NCBI GenBank assembly: GCA_033026295.1
Contig: CM065189.1
Coordinates: forward strand, 11,661,203 to 11,725,202
DNA from: Channa striata
Taxonomy: Eukaryota; Chordata; Actinopteri; Anabantiformes; Channidae
Direction of reading: 5' to 3'
Length of the DNA: 64,000 nucleotides
Under the pieces are notes generated by a model, which saw nothing but the letters and a program-made list of their open reading frames with translations, made no database searches and was not told the DNA's origin. The translations under genes and the position numbers were made by a program. Below, piece by piece: positions 9,901 to 20,069 of this stretch (position 1 is the stretch's first letter; every line of letters starts with the position of its first letter).

Positions 9901-12900
9901 TGCTCAAAAAGAAAACTCACCTGATGCCAAAAGATTCCAGTGTTAATCATTACTGTATATTCACAATCCATGAGTTAAAATTCAAAGAACTTATTATTGC
10001 CAGAAGAAAACTGCTTTGTCTTGTTACAATTACTTTCTGCTCGAAAATAAAAAGGATGAAGAAAATTAAATCCAACAAAAATACAGTAAAAGCCTTGATG
10101 TCTGTCAAAAACGGTCAAAATAGATTCAGTAATAAATAACAGAAACTGCACACACACAGGTAGTGATGTGTAATAAACCTGTGTTCGTTTCTGCGATCTG
10201 TTCCTTCCCGTACTTCACTCCTGTTTACCTTTTAAATGGTAAATGGTCTACACCTACATAGCGCTTTTCTACCTGTTGGTACTCAAAGAGCTTCACACTG
10301 CTTCTTATCTACCCATTCACACTCTCAAACACACACATTGCTATGCAGCTGGCCGACGCTCACCGGGAACAACTAAGCAGGGTTCAGTGTCTTCCTCAAT
10401 GACACTTTGACATGTGACCAGAGGAACCAGGGAAAAACACCAAACCAACAACTGTGGGATTGGTGGATGACCGTGCTACCAACTGAGCCACAGTCCCCAG
10501 CTCATCACCAGCTTGTCTGTCTGTGACGCTGTCAGTTTCCTGGATTGCATGTAGTCTGTTCCGCCTCATCTGTTGCATCGGCCTGACCTGTCTCACATCT
10601 GTCTGTGTTCAGCCGAACAAATTGACGTCTGTTTTCCGATGGGCTCCTCTTCTGCTTTTACCCACCCAGTCTTGTCCTCGTTTGTTGGTCTCTGTCTGGT
10701 CCGTTCCTAGTCTACCTGCAGCTGATTTGTCCTCTAGTCACCCTACCACTCACCTACCTGACCCCCGCCATTTTCTGGACCATGTTTCTTTATTAACTGA
10801 ATTAGTGCCTGTCCCTTCACTCACTCCTGGAACACGTTTTCCTCCCCAGGATTCCTTCCTGCTCACCTGGTATTGTGTAATAGTCATAGTTACCCAGTTC
10901 TTTTTACCCGGTGCCACGCAGCCCCCTCCCCATCCACATTAACTTTATTAATGTATCTTTTTTCCCTTGGTCAATTTCGTCTAATGCTAACTTTTCTTGA
11001 CCCTACTTTTCAGCCAAAAGGCTAAGCCATTCTTCGTTCTATCATTCACCTGTTAATCCGTAGCGGTGTTTCTTCCAGGATGAGACTTCAATCTTTTAAA
11101 ACATTAACTGCCTGTGTCTGCGGAGGTTCTCATATTTTCAGTCACTTTGCTTTCAGTGCAACCAGGAACCAACAGCACAGTTTTACCAGCCACATCTGCT
11201 CCAGGACCTCAGAACATCACCACCTCCAGCATCACTCCTACATCGACAGTGGACAACAGTACAGCGGTCGAGGGACAGGTCCGTCTGGCCAATGGATCAA
11301 ACAGCTCCTGTTCTGGAAGAGTGGAGATCTTCCACCACGGCCAGTGGGGGACAGTGTGTGATGATGCCTGGGACTTGAACGATGCCGACGTGGTGTGCAG
11401 ACAGCTGGGCTGCGGCAGGGCTCGTTCAGCACCTTCAAATGCAGCTTTTGGACCAGGCAGCGGACCTATCTGGTTGGACGATGTCGTTTGTTCAGGAAAC
11501 GAATCGTCAGTAACAGACTGCAGACATCCAGGGTTCGGGGTCCACAACTGTGGTCACAGTGAAGATGCCAGTGTTGTTTGTAGGTTTTATTTTATATGTA
11601 TGACATTTCTTTATATATTTTCAATAATAATATCATTAAAGCTTTATAGATGTTTCCATTTTGGGCACATTTGATTTTGTTTTTACAATTTAAATTTTCA
11701 TGTCACACACTTAAGGTCAGCATCCACTCCAGGCTTTTCAACTTATTTGTGACCATGACAAACTTCAAGTCGGGCTGGATTTGTCTGCTGCGAAATTTTT
11801 CAGTTTAAACGCATTCTCTGGCAACTTGGCAGCCGGCAACTGTTCCCGGGTCCGACTTCATAATGATGTAGTTTGGTATGAAGTGGAGGCACGTGCAGGT
11901 GTCTGTGGGAACATATTGAAGGTAAGCCTGGACTAATTTTGTTTTACTGTAAGACAGATAAGCATCATATTTGTAAAATGATTTTTTGTGTTTGTTTAGT
12001 CTTTTTTGTACAGTCTGAGGCACATGACTCACGGGCCAATATGAATCATTAGTCTAGCGTGTCCAATAACATTTTCACAGGTTCATTGCTTCTACTGGGT
12101 CAATTTCTGGTTAGTTTGTATTGTGATTGGTATGTAAGTTGAACACCAAAGGTGGAGCAGTGGACTGGACTGTAATGATGAATGGACAACAGACTAATAG
12201 CAGGCATGTGAATATTGACTAGCAAGCAGATGTTGAGGAGAAAATAAGTTTTATTAACTAAAAATCAGTAGCAATACTGATAAGCAAAGTTTGCTTTAAA
12301 TCTAGAAAATAAACATTGGGAAATTAGGGCTAAATACTAAGGGCAGGGAGCTGAAGTGGTGACACAAATTCAGACAAGGTGGTGGCTGACTATGTGTCGA
12401 GGGAAGGTGCACAACAGGGATTCAGGTGGTGTTCCAATAGTTAATATTCACTGAGGTGAGTTTGGGTCTGAGAAGGTGCACAGGGAGCAGGTAATACATG
12501 GAGACAAGAAATATCAGTGTGGAAAAGGTCCTGGGGCAACAGGGGAAGAGATCAAGGATCAAGATAATGATCCTGAACAATGCTGCACTAAATGTTCTTC
12601 GAGCATCTTATTTTGGCCAGTGGATCTTCTGTTTGCAGACCTCTTGTACTAAATGTCCTGCCATATGCATAACCTTTTATATATTTACAATTGGTCATTG
12701 AATGTACCATAGTCTCTTTATTACCACTGTAAGCAGCAAGGGGTTATAGCAAAGTTCAATTAATTATTTTTTTTTCCCAAGGAGCCCAACTGTTGTCCTT
12801 TCCGTAAATGTCTATCCTTACCAGCTGATATAATAATTTAACTGTCTGACAACTTAATCATTCTCTTTTTTTCAGACCAACCACACACATGCCATCTACT

Positions 12901-14473
12901 CCAACAGTTTATTTATTTATCCAAATGGCAATGAATCCTTCACCATCCCACTGAGTATTCCTTTCTCCTGTGTTTATCCTCTCAACACTGACACAAGCCT
13001 GAATGTGGCTATTAGACCTCTTCTATCGTAAGTCGCCTGTACTTGACTGACCGCAGTACTTTGTGGTCAATTAAAGTTTTACAATAAAGTTGTAAAATAA
13101 TGTTCCTATATCTCTAATTGCTTTATTATCATACCGTCATTACCTGAGTAAGATTTTATATCTCCTGCACAGAATTATAACCAGAGTAACAACAAACTAA
13201 CTACTTTCAAAGATGACTTTTCATGCCACAATGCAATTTCAGAGGCTGTTAACTAGTCTGTGAATTAGTTAAACGTTATTTAATTTGTAGATGGTATAGA
13301 GGACTAGGAAAAACGACCTCTTTCGGTCTAAAAAATACAGTTGATTTGCCCAATGTTTTTTGGACAGTCTGTTATCTGGTAAAGTTGATGTACTCAACTT
13401 ATCTCAGTGTAGGCCAGTGATTTAGTCTGTCACAACCCCTTGAAACCTCAGACATCTTTGTAAGAATGTATCTGAACAGTGGTATTCATTTGGCGCCCAT
13501 CAAACACCACTTTCATGTTTTCTGAAACTTTATGTGATCCTTAAACATTACATTTGTAAGTTGATGTAAGTTATCAGGTTTCATAGCGAGCTGATAAAGC
13601 TAGCCATTAGGAGGTGAAGAGTTTCCATGTCCAACATGGTTGGATGTTCCTGACATCCAATTGCCATTTTCTTTACAGGCTGGAAGGTGGATTGTCAGGT
13701 TCAGGCACCAAACCCACTGCCTCCATGTCCCTCTTCCGTAACTCCAACTTTCTGGAGGTTTATCCAGCAGGTGAGGTCACCCTTCCAGTGGGTGCACCTC
13801 TGTACGTGGGGGTTTCTGTGGAAGAGAGAGATTCAAGCTTTGCAGTTGTTTTGGAGGACTGCTACACGACTCACTCATCAAACCCTAATGATCCCATTCG
13901 GAACTTTCTCATCCAAAACAAGTAAGTTTTCCTGAGCTGCAGCACGTTTTATGGGAAAAGTTCAATCTACTGTGATGTATAACGGCCCTGATGTAATGCT
14001 TTCTTTGCTTTGCCAGGTGCCCCACTGACCGTCAACAGGTTTCTGTGGTTGAGAATGGCTCATCTCTCAAGGCTCGTTTCTCTGCCCTGTTTTTCCTGTT
14101 CAATAACAAATATCAAGCCATTTATCTTCACTGCAGCCTGAGTCTGTGTGACCAGAGGAGTTCGTCCTGTGTTCCAGTAAGTCACACATTTCACTGCATC
14201 AATCTTTGTTATCAGTCCATATTCAGAGCTTCCTAAAAACTGGTTTTAATGGTATCTCTTATTTTTCCACCCTCTTCCACCTTGTAGTTTTGCAGAAGTA
14301 GGAGAAATCGCTCTGCGCCCAAGTCTGCTCCTCTGAAGCCCATCACCATTGGACCAATCACTTGTGAGTATCAATAATAAACTTGTGTTAGGACTGATGA
14401 CTCAGCACAATAATCTATGTACAATTAATAACCAAGTTTGTTTTCTTCTCTAGGGGACAAAGCACCTGAGTGA
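6868..14473 (+). CDS. dmbt1-like: Gene 1: secreted SRCR x4 - ZP protein (DMBT1-like)
   Basis: The model is eleven coding exons: 6868-6949, 7238-7552, 8227-8700, 9370-9789, 11157-11579, 11716-11921, 12876-13027, 13679-13921, 14017-14176, 14288-14363 and 14454-14473. All introns are GT-AG. The exons sum to 2571 nt, one closed frame of 856 residues. Order: signal peptide (about 1-27), four group B SRCR domains with eight cysteines each (28-571), a ZP module (about 578-827) with ten cysteines, and a furin-like RSRR (828-831). The last residues are WDKAPE and no membrane segment follows. DMBT1-family proteins bind bacteria and mucosal ligands, and their ZP modules polymerise after C-terminal processing. 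That role is inferred here from the family. Human DMBT1 also has CUB domains and more SRCRs; none is seen here. Confidence 0.85.
7238..7552 (+). CDS. Gene 1 exon 2 (A): SRCR domain 1
   Basis: 315 nt, phase 1 at both ends (TGTCAG|CT... and GAAG|GTAAAG). One complete group B SRCR domain with no linker: VRLVNSDNRC start, GRVEVYNSGQWGTVC, VVCRQLGC, GPIWLDDVVC and CGHHEDASVVCEG. All eight cysteines are present. The downstream intron is nearly the same as the one after exon B. Confidence 0.92.
8227..8700 (+). CDS. Gene 1 exon 3 (B): Thr-rich linker + SRCR 2
   Basis: 474 nt, phase 1-1. The first about 50 codons are a Thr/Ser/Pro linker, mucin-like, with NST, NIT and NTT sequons that could be N-glycosylated. 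A complete eight-Cys SRCR follows (GRVEVYNGGQWGTVC). The linker contains an ACC-rich expansion absent from exon C, giving this exon 18 more codons. A His-rich reading in another frame is an artefact of that repeat. Confidence 0.92.
9370..9789 (+). CDS. Gene 1 exon 4 (C): linker + SRCR 3
   Basis: 420 nt, phase 1-1. Near-identical to exon B apart from the shorter linker and a few substitutions (GRVEVYHGGQWGTVC, RARTALS, ASVIC). Exon B, its intron and exon C look like a recent tandem duplication of about 1.15 kb. Sequence after the donor diverges from the other copies. Confidence 0.92.
9790..11156 (+). other. gene 1 intron C-D with interspersed repeats
   Basis: Bases about 10233-10500 hold a common-looking fish repeat (AATGGTAAATGGTCTACACC, GCGCTTTTCTACC, ending at a reversed tRNA-like GAGCCACAGTCCCC). 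Bases 10500-10950 are pyrimidine-rich with an LTR-like look, and the long open frame there has no domain. No further SRCR exon is seen. Confidence 0.5.
11157..11579 (+). CDS. Gene 1 exon 5 (D): linker + SRCR 4
   Basis: 423 nt if the donor T|GTAGGT is used, keeping phase 1-1. The linker has VQPGTNSTVLP, NIT and NST sites. The SRCR is of the VEIF type (GRVEIFHHGQWGTVC). The usual GAAG|GTAAA end is missing: the final Cys codon TGT is split by the intron (T in this exon, GT from exon 6 at 11716), so the eighth Cys is kept. The alternative donor TGTAG|GTTTT would break the frame of the ZP module. Confidence 0.8.
11716..11921 (+). CDS. Gene 1 exon 6: ZP-N, first part
   Basis: 206 nt, phase 1 to phase 0, acceptor CTTAAG|GT. 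It encodes QHPLQAFQLICDHDKLQVGL, then LNAFSGNLAAGNC and VWYEVEARAGVCGN, which are typical of ZP domains in DMBT1-like and uromodulin-like proteins. It carries ZP cysteines 1-3. A more pyrimidine-rich acceptor at 11732 would be phase 0 and not fit exon 5. Confidence 0.82.
12876..13027 (+). CDS. Gene 1 exon 7: ZP-N, second part
   Basis: 152 nt, phase 0 to 2, with a strong acceptor TCTTTTTTTCAG and donor TATC|GTAAGT. The reading TNHTHAIYSNSLFIYPNG leads to IPLSIPFSCVYPL, the fourth ZP-N cysteine, and LNVAIRPLL. It completes the ZP-N subdomain, the polymerisation unit in this family. Confidence 0.9.
13679..13921 (+). CDS. Gene 1 exon 8: ZP linker and ZP-C start
   Basis: 243 nt, phase 2-2 (CTTTACAG|G and CAA|GTAAGT). 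It reads LEGGLSGSGTKPTASMSLFR, then VGAPLYVGVSVEERD and VVLEDCYTTHSSNPNDP, the classic start of the ZP-C half, with the fifth cysteine. Confidence 0.92.
14017..14176 (+). CDS. Gene 1 exon 9: ZP-C core
   Basis: 160 nt, phase 2 to 0 (TTTGCCAG|G and CCA|GTAAGT). It encodes KCPTD, SLKARFSALFFLFNN and IYLHCSLSLCD...SSSCVP, giving four more cysteines in the order expected for ZP-C. Confidence 0.92.
14288..14363 (+). CDS. Gene 1 exon 10: end of ZP-C and furin-like site
   Basis: 76 nt, phase 0 to 1. It reads FCRSRRNRSAPKSAP then LKPITIGPIT. The RSRR (residues 828-831) fits the R-X-K/R-R consensus where ZP proteins are cut before polymerising. The following PITIGPIT is a hydrophobic patch in the usual place. 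Confidence 0.88.
14454..14473 (+). CDS. Gene 1 exon 11: terminal coding exon
   Basis: Acceptor TTCTCTAG|GG. The junction codon is TGG (Trp), followed by DKAPE and TGA. No transmembrane segment or GPI signal follows, so the protein is predicted to be fully secreted. Confidence 0.85.
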
Positions 14474-14830
14474 GCTGGTGAAATAACGAAATGATAGTTT
14501 ATATAGTGATAGGCTGTTTTGTAATAGGATGCTTTTTGGTTCATGAAATTTTAATTCACACATTGTATAAATAAATTTAATCACACATCTTTCATTACTC
14601 ATTCTAATTACATTTGTAACTTTCTTTAAACAATAATCAAAAATAAAGTAGTTATAGGATTTTATAGTGTAATAGTTCAAAAATGAAGGAACTGATTTTA
14701 AACAAAAAACACCTTTTTCTGTCGATCCAATGACATGTCTTTTATATTATACAATAAAATGCTGATTGTATGTGTTCAATGGTATTAAATCTTTTTTCAA
14801 TAAACCAGCAACACCAAAAAGACAAAGTTA
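14474..14830 (+). other. gene 1 3' UTR
   Basis: Candidate AATAAA signals lie at 14570, 14753 and 14799. The stretch is clearly similar to 34505-34900 downstream of gene 2, which supports duplication of the whole 3' end. Confidence 0.6.
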
Positions 14831-15740
14831 ACATAACATGGATTGCCATTAGACTAAAATTTCTTAACAGCTTCATTTTTGGAAATGCAGTTGACTACAA
14901 ACACAGTGTTCACTAGACACAGTGTCCACAGAATAAATGATTTTGATGATCTCTAACTTCTCCTCTGGCAAATGTCTGGAGCGAAATGTCTTAACAACTT
15001 TTGACATGAATTAAAGCACTGTTCTGTGGAGTCTTGGGTTCCAGTGATAGACTTAATCTATGCAAAGAAAATGTATTTTTTACAGGTAGACTCTAGCTTC
15101 ATTAATAATGGCACCCCCAAAGGTGGATGAAGTACTTAAATATTTGTACTTAAGTAAAAGTGCAAATACACACAAATTTACTTTTGGATAACCAACTATC
15201 ATGTCTTAATAAGTCAAAGTAAGCAAGTACATGTTTTCTATTTTACTTGAAGAATTAAAAGTACAAATACTTGGCTACTATCTGTCTCTTTATTTGGCCC
15301 AATGCTGCTTTATGTTTTTGGAGGTGGGAGGCAAGTTCCAGTCTAAGCACTGATAAAATGTCAAGAAAGCTGGCAATATGGTCAGGTAAACACAGTAGAT
15401 GCTCGTGCGTAATCCCACTACGCATTAGTGCCTGTGGTTGCCTTCCTTCATAGGGAAAGGAGAACAAGAAATTGCGTCAGTCAATCATAAAATATATATC
15501 AACAGAGACCATTCGGCTAGAGTTCTCAATGCATTAACATCATAAATTTGCTTTGCACTGCTGTTTATTATTTCTTTCTGCATGCATGAAACAGAAAGGG
15601 GTCAGGGAGCATCCATGGGTTACCAAACATATGCTATAAATTTAAAAGACTGCAAACACCCATAACGTGGAACACTGTAAAAGTCTGGCATTGCAAGTGT
15701 CAAAAACTGTTGCCGTGAACAAAATTTTCTTACTGTTTGG
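14831..15740 (+). repeat. gene 1 3' flank; part duplicated at 35700-35985
   Basis: Bases about 15370-15740 match 35700-35985 (GTAATCCCACT, GTGGTTGCCTTCCTTCATAG, GACTGCAAACACCCATAAC). At 15118-15290 there is a MITE-like pair of CTTAAATATTTGTACTTAAG and TTAAAAGTACAAATACTTG segments. No gene is seen. Confidence 0.55.
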
Positions 15741-16194
15741 ACTAAAGTGTAACATTAAATGGATTACATCACACAAATTTAATGGCATCCAGGGCTTAAT
15801 CTTAACTATTAAGATTAAGAACTTAATATGTAGAAGGCAGAAGGTACTGAGAATTGACAATCTCACAAAATCTATTAGTGAGAAAGAAGAAATCTATTAG
15901 TTGTAGATTTTTTCATATGAGGTAAATTATAACTAACATGGTTTCACCTTCATTAACATGAAACCAGTTTAATCAATACAAAATATGAAAATGCTCTCTT
16001 TCTGTATTGTTTTGGTCCAAATTCTGGACACTGATAGGCAAGTTAGACATTGCATGTTTGGTTATTGTGCTGGACAGGGTTGTTCCCCGCCAGCAGGTGG
16101 TGTTATTTTTCACAACATAAGATTGATACTCCTGTGTTGCCGTAGTTGTTGGGAGGGGCTTAGATCAGTAAACAGGTAGTAGAACGCACATGTT
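15741..16194. other. unassigned stretch before the BEL fragment
   Basis: AT-rich sequence turning GC-richer from about 16070. The last about 120 bp could be the border of the BEL element but no LTR is proven. Confidence 0.35.
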
Positions 16195-17330
16195 CGCAGC
16201 TCCAGTAGTCATTCGTGGCAGAGCCCTCCTTAGGGAGCTGACCAAGGAGAATGCTGATTGGGATGACCCTCTCCCAGAGGAGAAGTTAAAAGGTGTGAGT
16301 GGAAAAACTCTCTGGAAAAGCTGGAACACGTCAGCATCCCGCCCATGTACACGTGCACGTCTCTCAGAAGTGCCATAAGCAGAGAACTCTGTTTTTTCAG
16401 ATGCCTCGACACAGGCAATCGCAGCAGTGGCATAGATTAAAGTGAAAGACAAAGAGAGTGAACTAGGATTTGTATTTGGCAAGGCCAAGCTAACTCCACG
16501 GCCTGGGGAGACCATTCCAAGACTCGAACTCTGTGCAGCAGTTCTAGCTGTAGAGATCGCAGAGCTACTGGTAGAAGGCATGGGTACCCAGTTCCATTCT
16601 GTAAGGTTCTTTACAGACAGTAAGGTTGTCCTCGGTTACATACGCAATGAATCCAGGAGGTTCTATGTTTATGTGGGCAATCGTGTGCAGAGGATCCGGA
16701 AATCAACCTCTCCCGAACAATGGCACTATGTCTCAACAAATGCAAACCCAGCTGATCTTGCTTCAAGGTCGATACCAGCCTGCAGCTTGATGTCCAGCGT
16801 GTGGCTCAAGGGACCAGACTTCCTGTTGAAACCAGTTGAAATGGAGGATGAGAATGAGAGAGCATTTGAGCTGATCGATCCAGAGTCCGACCCAGAAATT
16901 CGGCCAACTTTGACATCTTGTGTCATGCATACAGCAGAGCCTCCCTTGGACCCGAAGCGGTTTGAGTCATGTTCATCCTGGCGGTCACTTGAGAGAACGA
17001 TTGCAAGACTGATCCATGTAGTCAAGTCTTTCAAGGATGGGAGTGCAAAGGACGGATGTAAAGGTTGGCACACTTGCAAGGAGTTTGGTCCAGAAGACCT
17101 GGGAAAAGCTAAGCATGTCATCATACGTAGTGTGCAACACAAAGCCTTCCCTGAGGTCTTTGCTTGCCTTTACTCTAAGAAGTAGCTCCCCGAGAAGAGT
17201 TCTCTTCGAAAGTTATCTCCTCACTTGGACAAGACGGTTTGCCCCAGGGTTGGAGGTTGTTTGTCACAAGCTGATCTTGAAAGTGATGCAAGAAACCCTT
17301 TCATTATCCCTCGTCACCAACATGTAACAA
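16195..17330 (+). mobile_element. BEL/Pao-like retrotransposon pol fragment
   Basis: One frame from about 16195 to 17184, broken by stops at 16376 and 16436, reads an RNase H-like segment (VFSDASTQAIAAVA), FVFGKAKLTPRPGETIPRLE, FFTDSKVVLGYI and STNANPADLASR, hallmarks of BEL/Pao pol. After a stop at 17185 another frame continues with LSQADLESDARNPFI, like the start of the BEL integrase. No gag, RT core, integrase catalytic core or LTRs are attached. It is a dead fragment. Confidence 0.75.
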
Positions 17331-17332
17331 GT

Positions 17333-17462
17333 GCTGCTGCCAGGGAGGCTAGTCTACTTGTTGTTCTTCTTTGGGGTTTTATGACAGCCATTATCCCATC
17401 TTTTACAATGCTACATGCTTTTCACTCTCTCCCTACATATTCTTTACTCTAATATTATAAAG
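17333..17462 (+). repeat. repeat shared with 3567-3705
   Basis: Second copy of the 3567-3705 sequence. It directly follows the BEL pol piece, so it may belong to that element. Confidence 0.5.
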
Positions 17463-17464
17463 AA

Positions 17465-17950
17465 TATTATGGATAGGAAGAGAAACGGAGTAGGAGTGAT
17501 CCTGAAGGGGGACTTTGTGAACAATGTTCTAGAGGTGAAAAGAGTCTCAGACAGGGTGATGAGCTTAAAGCTATAAATCGAAGGGGTGATGGTGAACGTA
17601 GTCAGTGGGTATGCTCCACAAGTTGGCTGTGAGTTAGGAGAGATTCTGGAGTGAGTTTGATGAGGTTGTAGAGAGTAACCCCAGAGGAGAGAGAGTAGTT
17701 GTTGGAGCAGACTTCAATGGGCATGTTGGTGAGGGGAACAGAGGTGATGAGGAGGTGATGGGCAGGTTTAAAGGAAATGAATCCAGAAGGACAGATGGTA
17801 GTGGACTTTGCTAAGAGGTTGAAAATGGCAGTAGTCAACACTTACTTCCAGAAGAGAGTGGAACACAGAGTGACATACAAAAGTGGAGGTAGGAGTCCAC
17901 AGGTGGACTACATCCTATGTAGACGAGGTCATTTGAGGTCAAGATCAACT
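17465..17950 (+). mobile_element. RTE-like LINE endonuclease fragment
   Basis: Fragments in shifting frames read NGVGVILKGDFVNNVLEVKR, VSDRVMSLKL, VVGADFNGHVGEGNRGDEE and TYFQKRVEHRVTYKSGG...VDYILCRRG. These match the apurinic endonuclease of teleost RTE/BovB-like elements, including the ADFNGHVG motif. Frame changes and stops show it is inactive, and no reverse transcriptase follows. Confidence 0.75.
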
Positions 17951-18130
17951 TCAAATAAATCCTTGCCTGAGACTAAATGTTTGCACCGCCCTTTGAACAC
18001 AGAGGCAGCCCTATAAATTAAAATTTCCTGTGAGTTTTTCCAGTTTTTTTTTTGACTGCTGTAAAGTCTCTTTAACATAGGTACAAAGACTGTTAATACA
18101 TCCAGAAATAAGTTTTGTAAAAACATTTCA
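17935..18130 (+). pseudogene. relic of the gene 2 promoter region
   Basis: TCAAGATCAACTTCAAATAAA, CTATAAATTAAAATTTCCTG (TATA-like at 18011) and AAAGTCTCTTTAACATAGG match the gene 2 promoter stretch at 19575-19900 in order. The exon donor is lost (CATAGGTACAAAG against TCAAGGTAAGCACAAAG). It looks like an old duplicate promoter without a gene. Confidence 0.5.
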
Positions 18131-18289
18131 CTTTATTACAAACAAATGCATAGTAGAATTATCACCTGCCTAATTTTTTGCTTCCTTGGGATACTTTTAA
18201 TTCTTCGATGATCCTTTTTTCAGTCATTTGGCTTGTTCAGTGTGTTGAACATAACAAATATACTGAATCAGTCCCGACATACTTGCTGC

Positions 18290-18450
18290 ATGTCAAAGTG
18301 ACCTTGGGCAAGACATCGAACCCCTATTTGCTCCCGGTGGGACAGATGAGCCCCCTGCATGGCAGCCATCGCCATCATGTATGTGTGTACCAACTTACTC
18401 TGTAAGTCGCTTTGGATAAAAAGCATCTGCCAAATGACTAAATGTAAATG
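18290..18450 (+). mobile_element. SINE 3' part
   Basis: Ends with CTCTGTAAGTCGCTTTGGAT, then AAAAGCATCTGCC and AAATGACTAAATGTAAATG, a tail very common in teleost SINEs. Similar copies lie at 63673-63834 and, reversed, at 42955-43015. Confidence 0.65.
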
Positions 18451-19574
18451 TCTTTTGCAGAGGTGTCTTTATTTTTTTTATCGCAGAGGTGTCAGAGGTG
18501 ATTTTATTATACATTATTTCTTGTCTCCATTAAGAAAACTCTATTATCGGGCAAGCAAAATGGGTCATGCACTCGCTCAAGTTGGTTCAGTCAGTGATAA
18601 ATAGATGTGATGGTCTGCAGTGTTACCTAAACATTAATTTATTATGTATGTCTCTCAAGACAGTGATACGTTTATTTTAATTTACACATTACAAAGGCAC
18701 TGTTTAAATTAAACTAGTAAACCACTCTTTTTTTGTGTGTAACATGTGATGTTTGTGTTGTGGACACTTCAAACACATGAAATATAAGTCTGATTGGCAC
18801 AGACTTTATTAAGCTAGTTTGTGATAATGTCAAGTCACAGTAACTAAAATAACTAAATAGAAATAAAAATCTTTTAGTTTTTTTTACACTGACATTAACA
18901 CATTAGTGTCTTAAAACCCATTTAAAATATTTTATTCTTTGTTCTACAAAGTGACCGCTTCCAAGTAATTTATATTTTCCAGAGAAATTATTACCAAAAT
19001 AGTGACGTAGTTTACAGGTCCATAAAGTCATTAGGGTCAAAAAAACAGCAGGGTCCAAATATCCAAATCTGAGTCATGAGCTACAAGTTGGTGTCATGTA
19101 TTTTGAAATATACTTGTGCAGTTTTATTGAGGTAAATGTTTGCTCTTCATCCATCATCCTGATCAAATACTTTTTAAAATTGTATTATTTGTCTGTACAC
19201 ATTCCACCACTCAGCTTCTTCATATTTGTAATAAAATGCATGTTATCTGTAATGCAAGTCAGGTAAAACATTTATTTTTATGTGACCCCCAAGTTCAGCC
19301 TTACTCTGTCAAGTCTGTTGACTCTTTCAGGTGTTTTGTATTTTTAGTTTTGATTATCGCACAACAGCAAAAATACCACACTGATATATTTAATACATGC
19401 AGAAATAAGTTTTGTAAAAACATTTTACTTTATTACTCTTTGTAATAGAATAACAGACATAGTCGACCATTTACCTAGGAGTAATAAAACATAAATAAGG
19501 AAATCTGTTTTTAAAAATGCAGGGCACTGTGATATCAGTAAATAACGATGAGAATTGTACGCAATAAACACTGA
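18451..19574. other. unassigned AT-rich stretch
   Basis: No exon or element recognised. A TTAATACATGCAGAAATAAG segment (about 19388) repeats sequence near 18095, continuing the local duplication. Confidence 0.4.
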
Positions 19575-19820
19575 CAAAACAAGGTCATTTTAAGGTCAAG
19601 ATCAACTTCAAATAAAACCTGAACTGAAAATAAGTGTAGAACCATAAACTGTATTGACTCAGATATACAGTATGATTCCATTTAATTCCATGTATTGATT
19701 TTCTGCCAGTTCTGTTGAACTGGATTGTTATGTGTCACTTTGATTAATAAGTAGCTTTTTTGATGTCATCTAAATATTTTATTTTGTTTCCCACCAATGA
19801 TTAATTTGCACGAGACAGAC

Positions 19821-19828
19821 CTATAAAT
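19821..19828 (+). promoter_or_regulatory. TATA box of gene 2
   Basis: CTATAAAT lies about 30 bp before a short segment that ends with the good donor TCAAG|GTAAGC at 19881. That is the spacing expected for a TATA-driven start near 19850. Confidence 0.55.
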
Positions 19829-19849
19829 TCAAACTCCCTGGGAGTTTCA

Positions 19850-19881
19850 TGAACTACTGGATTCCGAATAGTCTCTTCAAG
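19850..19881 (+). other. gene 2 noncoding exon 1 (predicted)
   Basis: Predicted from the TATA box to the donor at 19882. It is followed by a 96-bp intron ending TTGTCTTTTACAG at 19977. A reading from the ATG at 19849 would place the start at or before the cap site and is not favoured. Confidence 0.45.
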
Positions 19882-20005
19882 GTAAGCACAAAGACTGACA
19901 CTGAAAAAAATCCCACTATATTACATGGCAGCATCATTGAAGATTTGAACTTAGAACATCTCCTTTGTCTTTTACAGCAGGTTTGTGCCCTGACTGTGCT
20001 CATTT

Positions 20006-20069
20006 ATGGAGATGCCTGGGGGCTTATTATTGCTCCTAACTCTGCAGTTTTTTACAAGAAGCACTTCAG
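20006..20069 (+). CDS. Gene 2 exon 2: signal peptide
   Basis: ATG at 20006 (a second Met at 20012) reads MEMPGGLLLLLTLQFFTRST and ends TCAG|GTAAAC in phase 1. The hydrophobic LLLLLTLQFF core followed by small polar residues is a textbook signal peptide. Phase matches exon E, giving Val-Ala-Ser-Pro at the junction. A longer overlapping frame (19849-20073) is another reading of the same bases and hides this one. Confidence 0.75.

Noticed and set aside
10523..10942. 139-codon frame in the gene 1 intron
   Set aside because: Low-complexity pyrimidine-rich sequence with no splice phase or domain fit.
16165..17142. Minus-strand frames opposite the BEL fragment
   Set aside because: The plus strand carries recognisable pol motifs; the minus frames are shadows.
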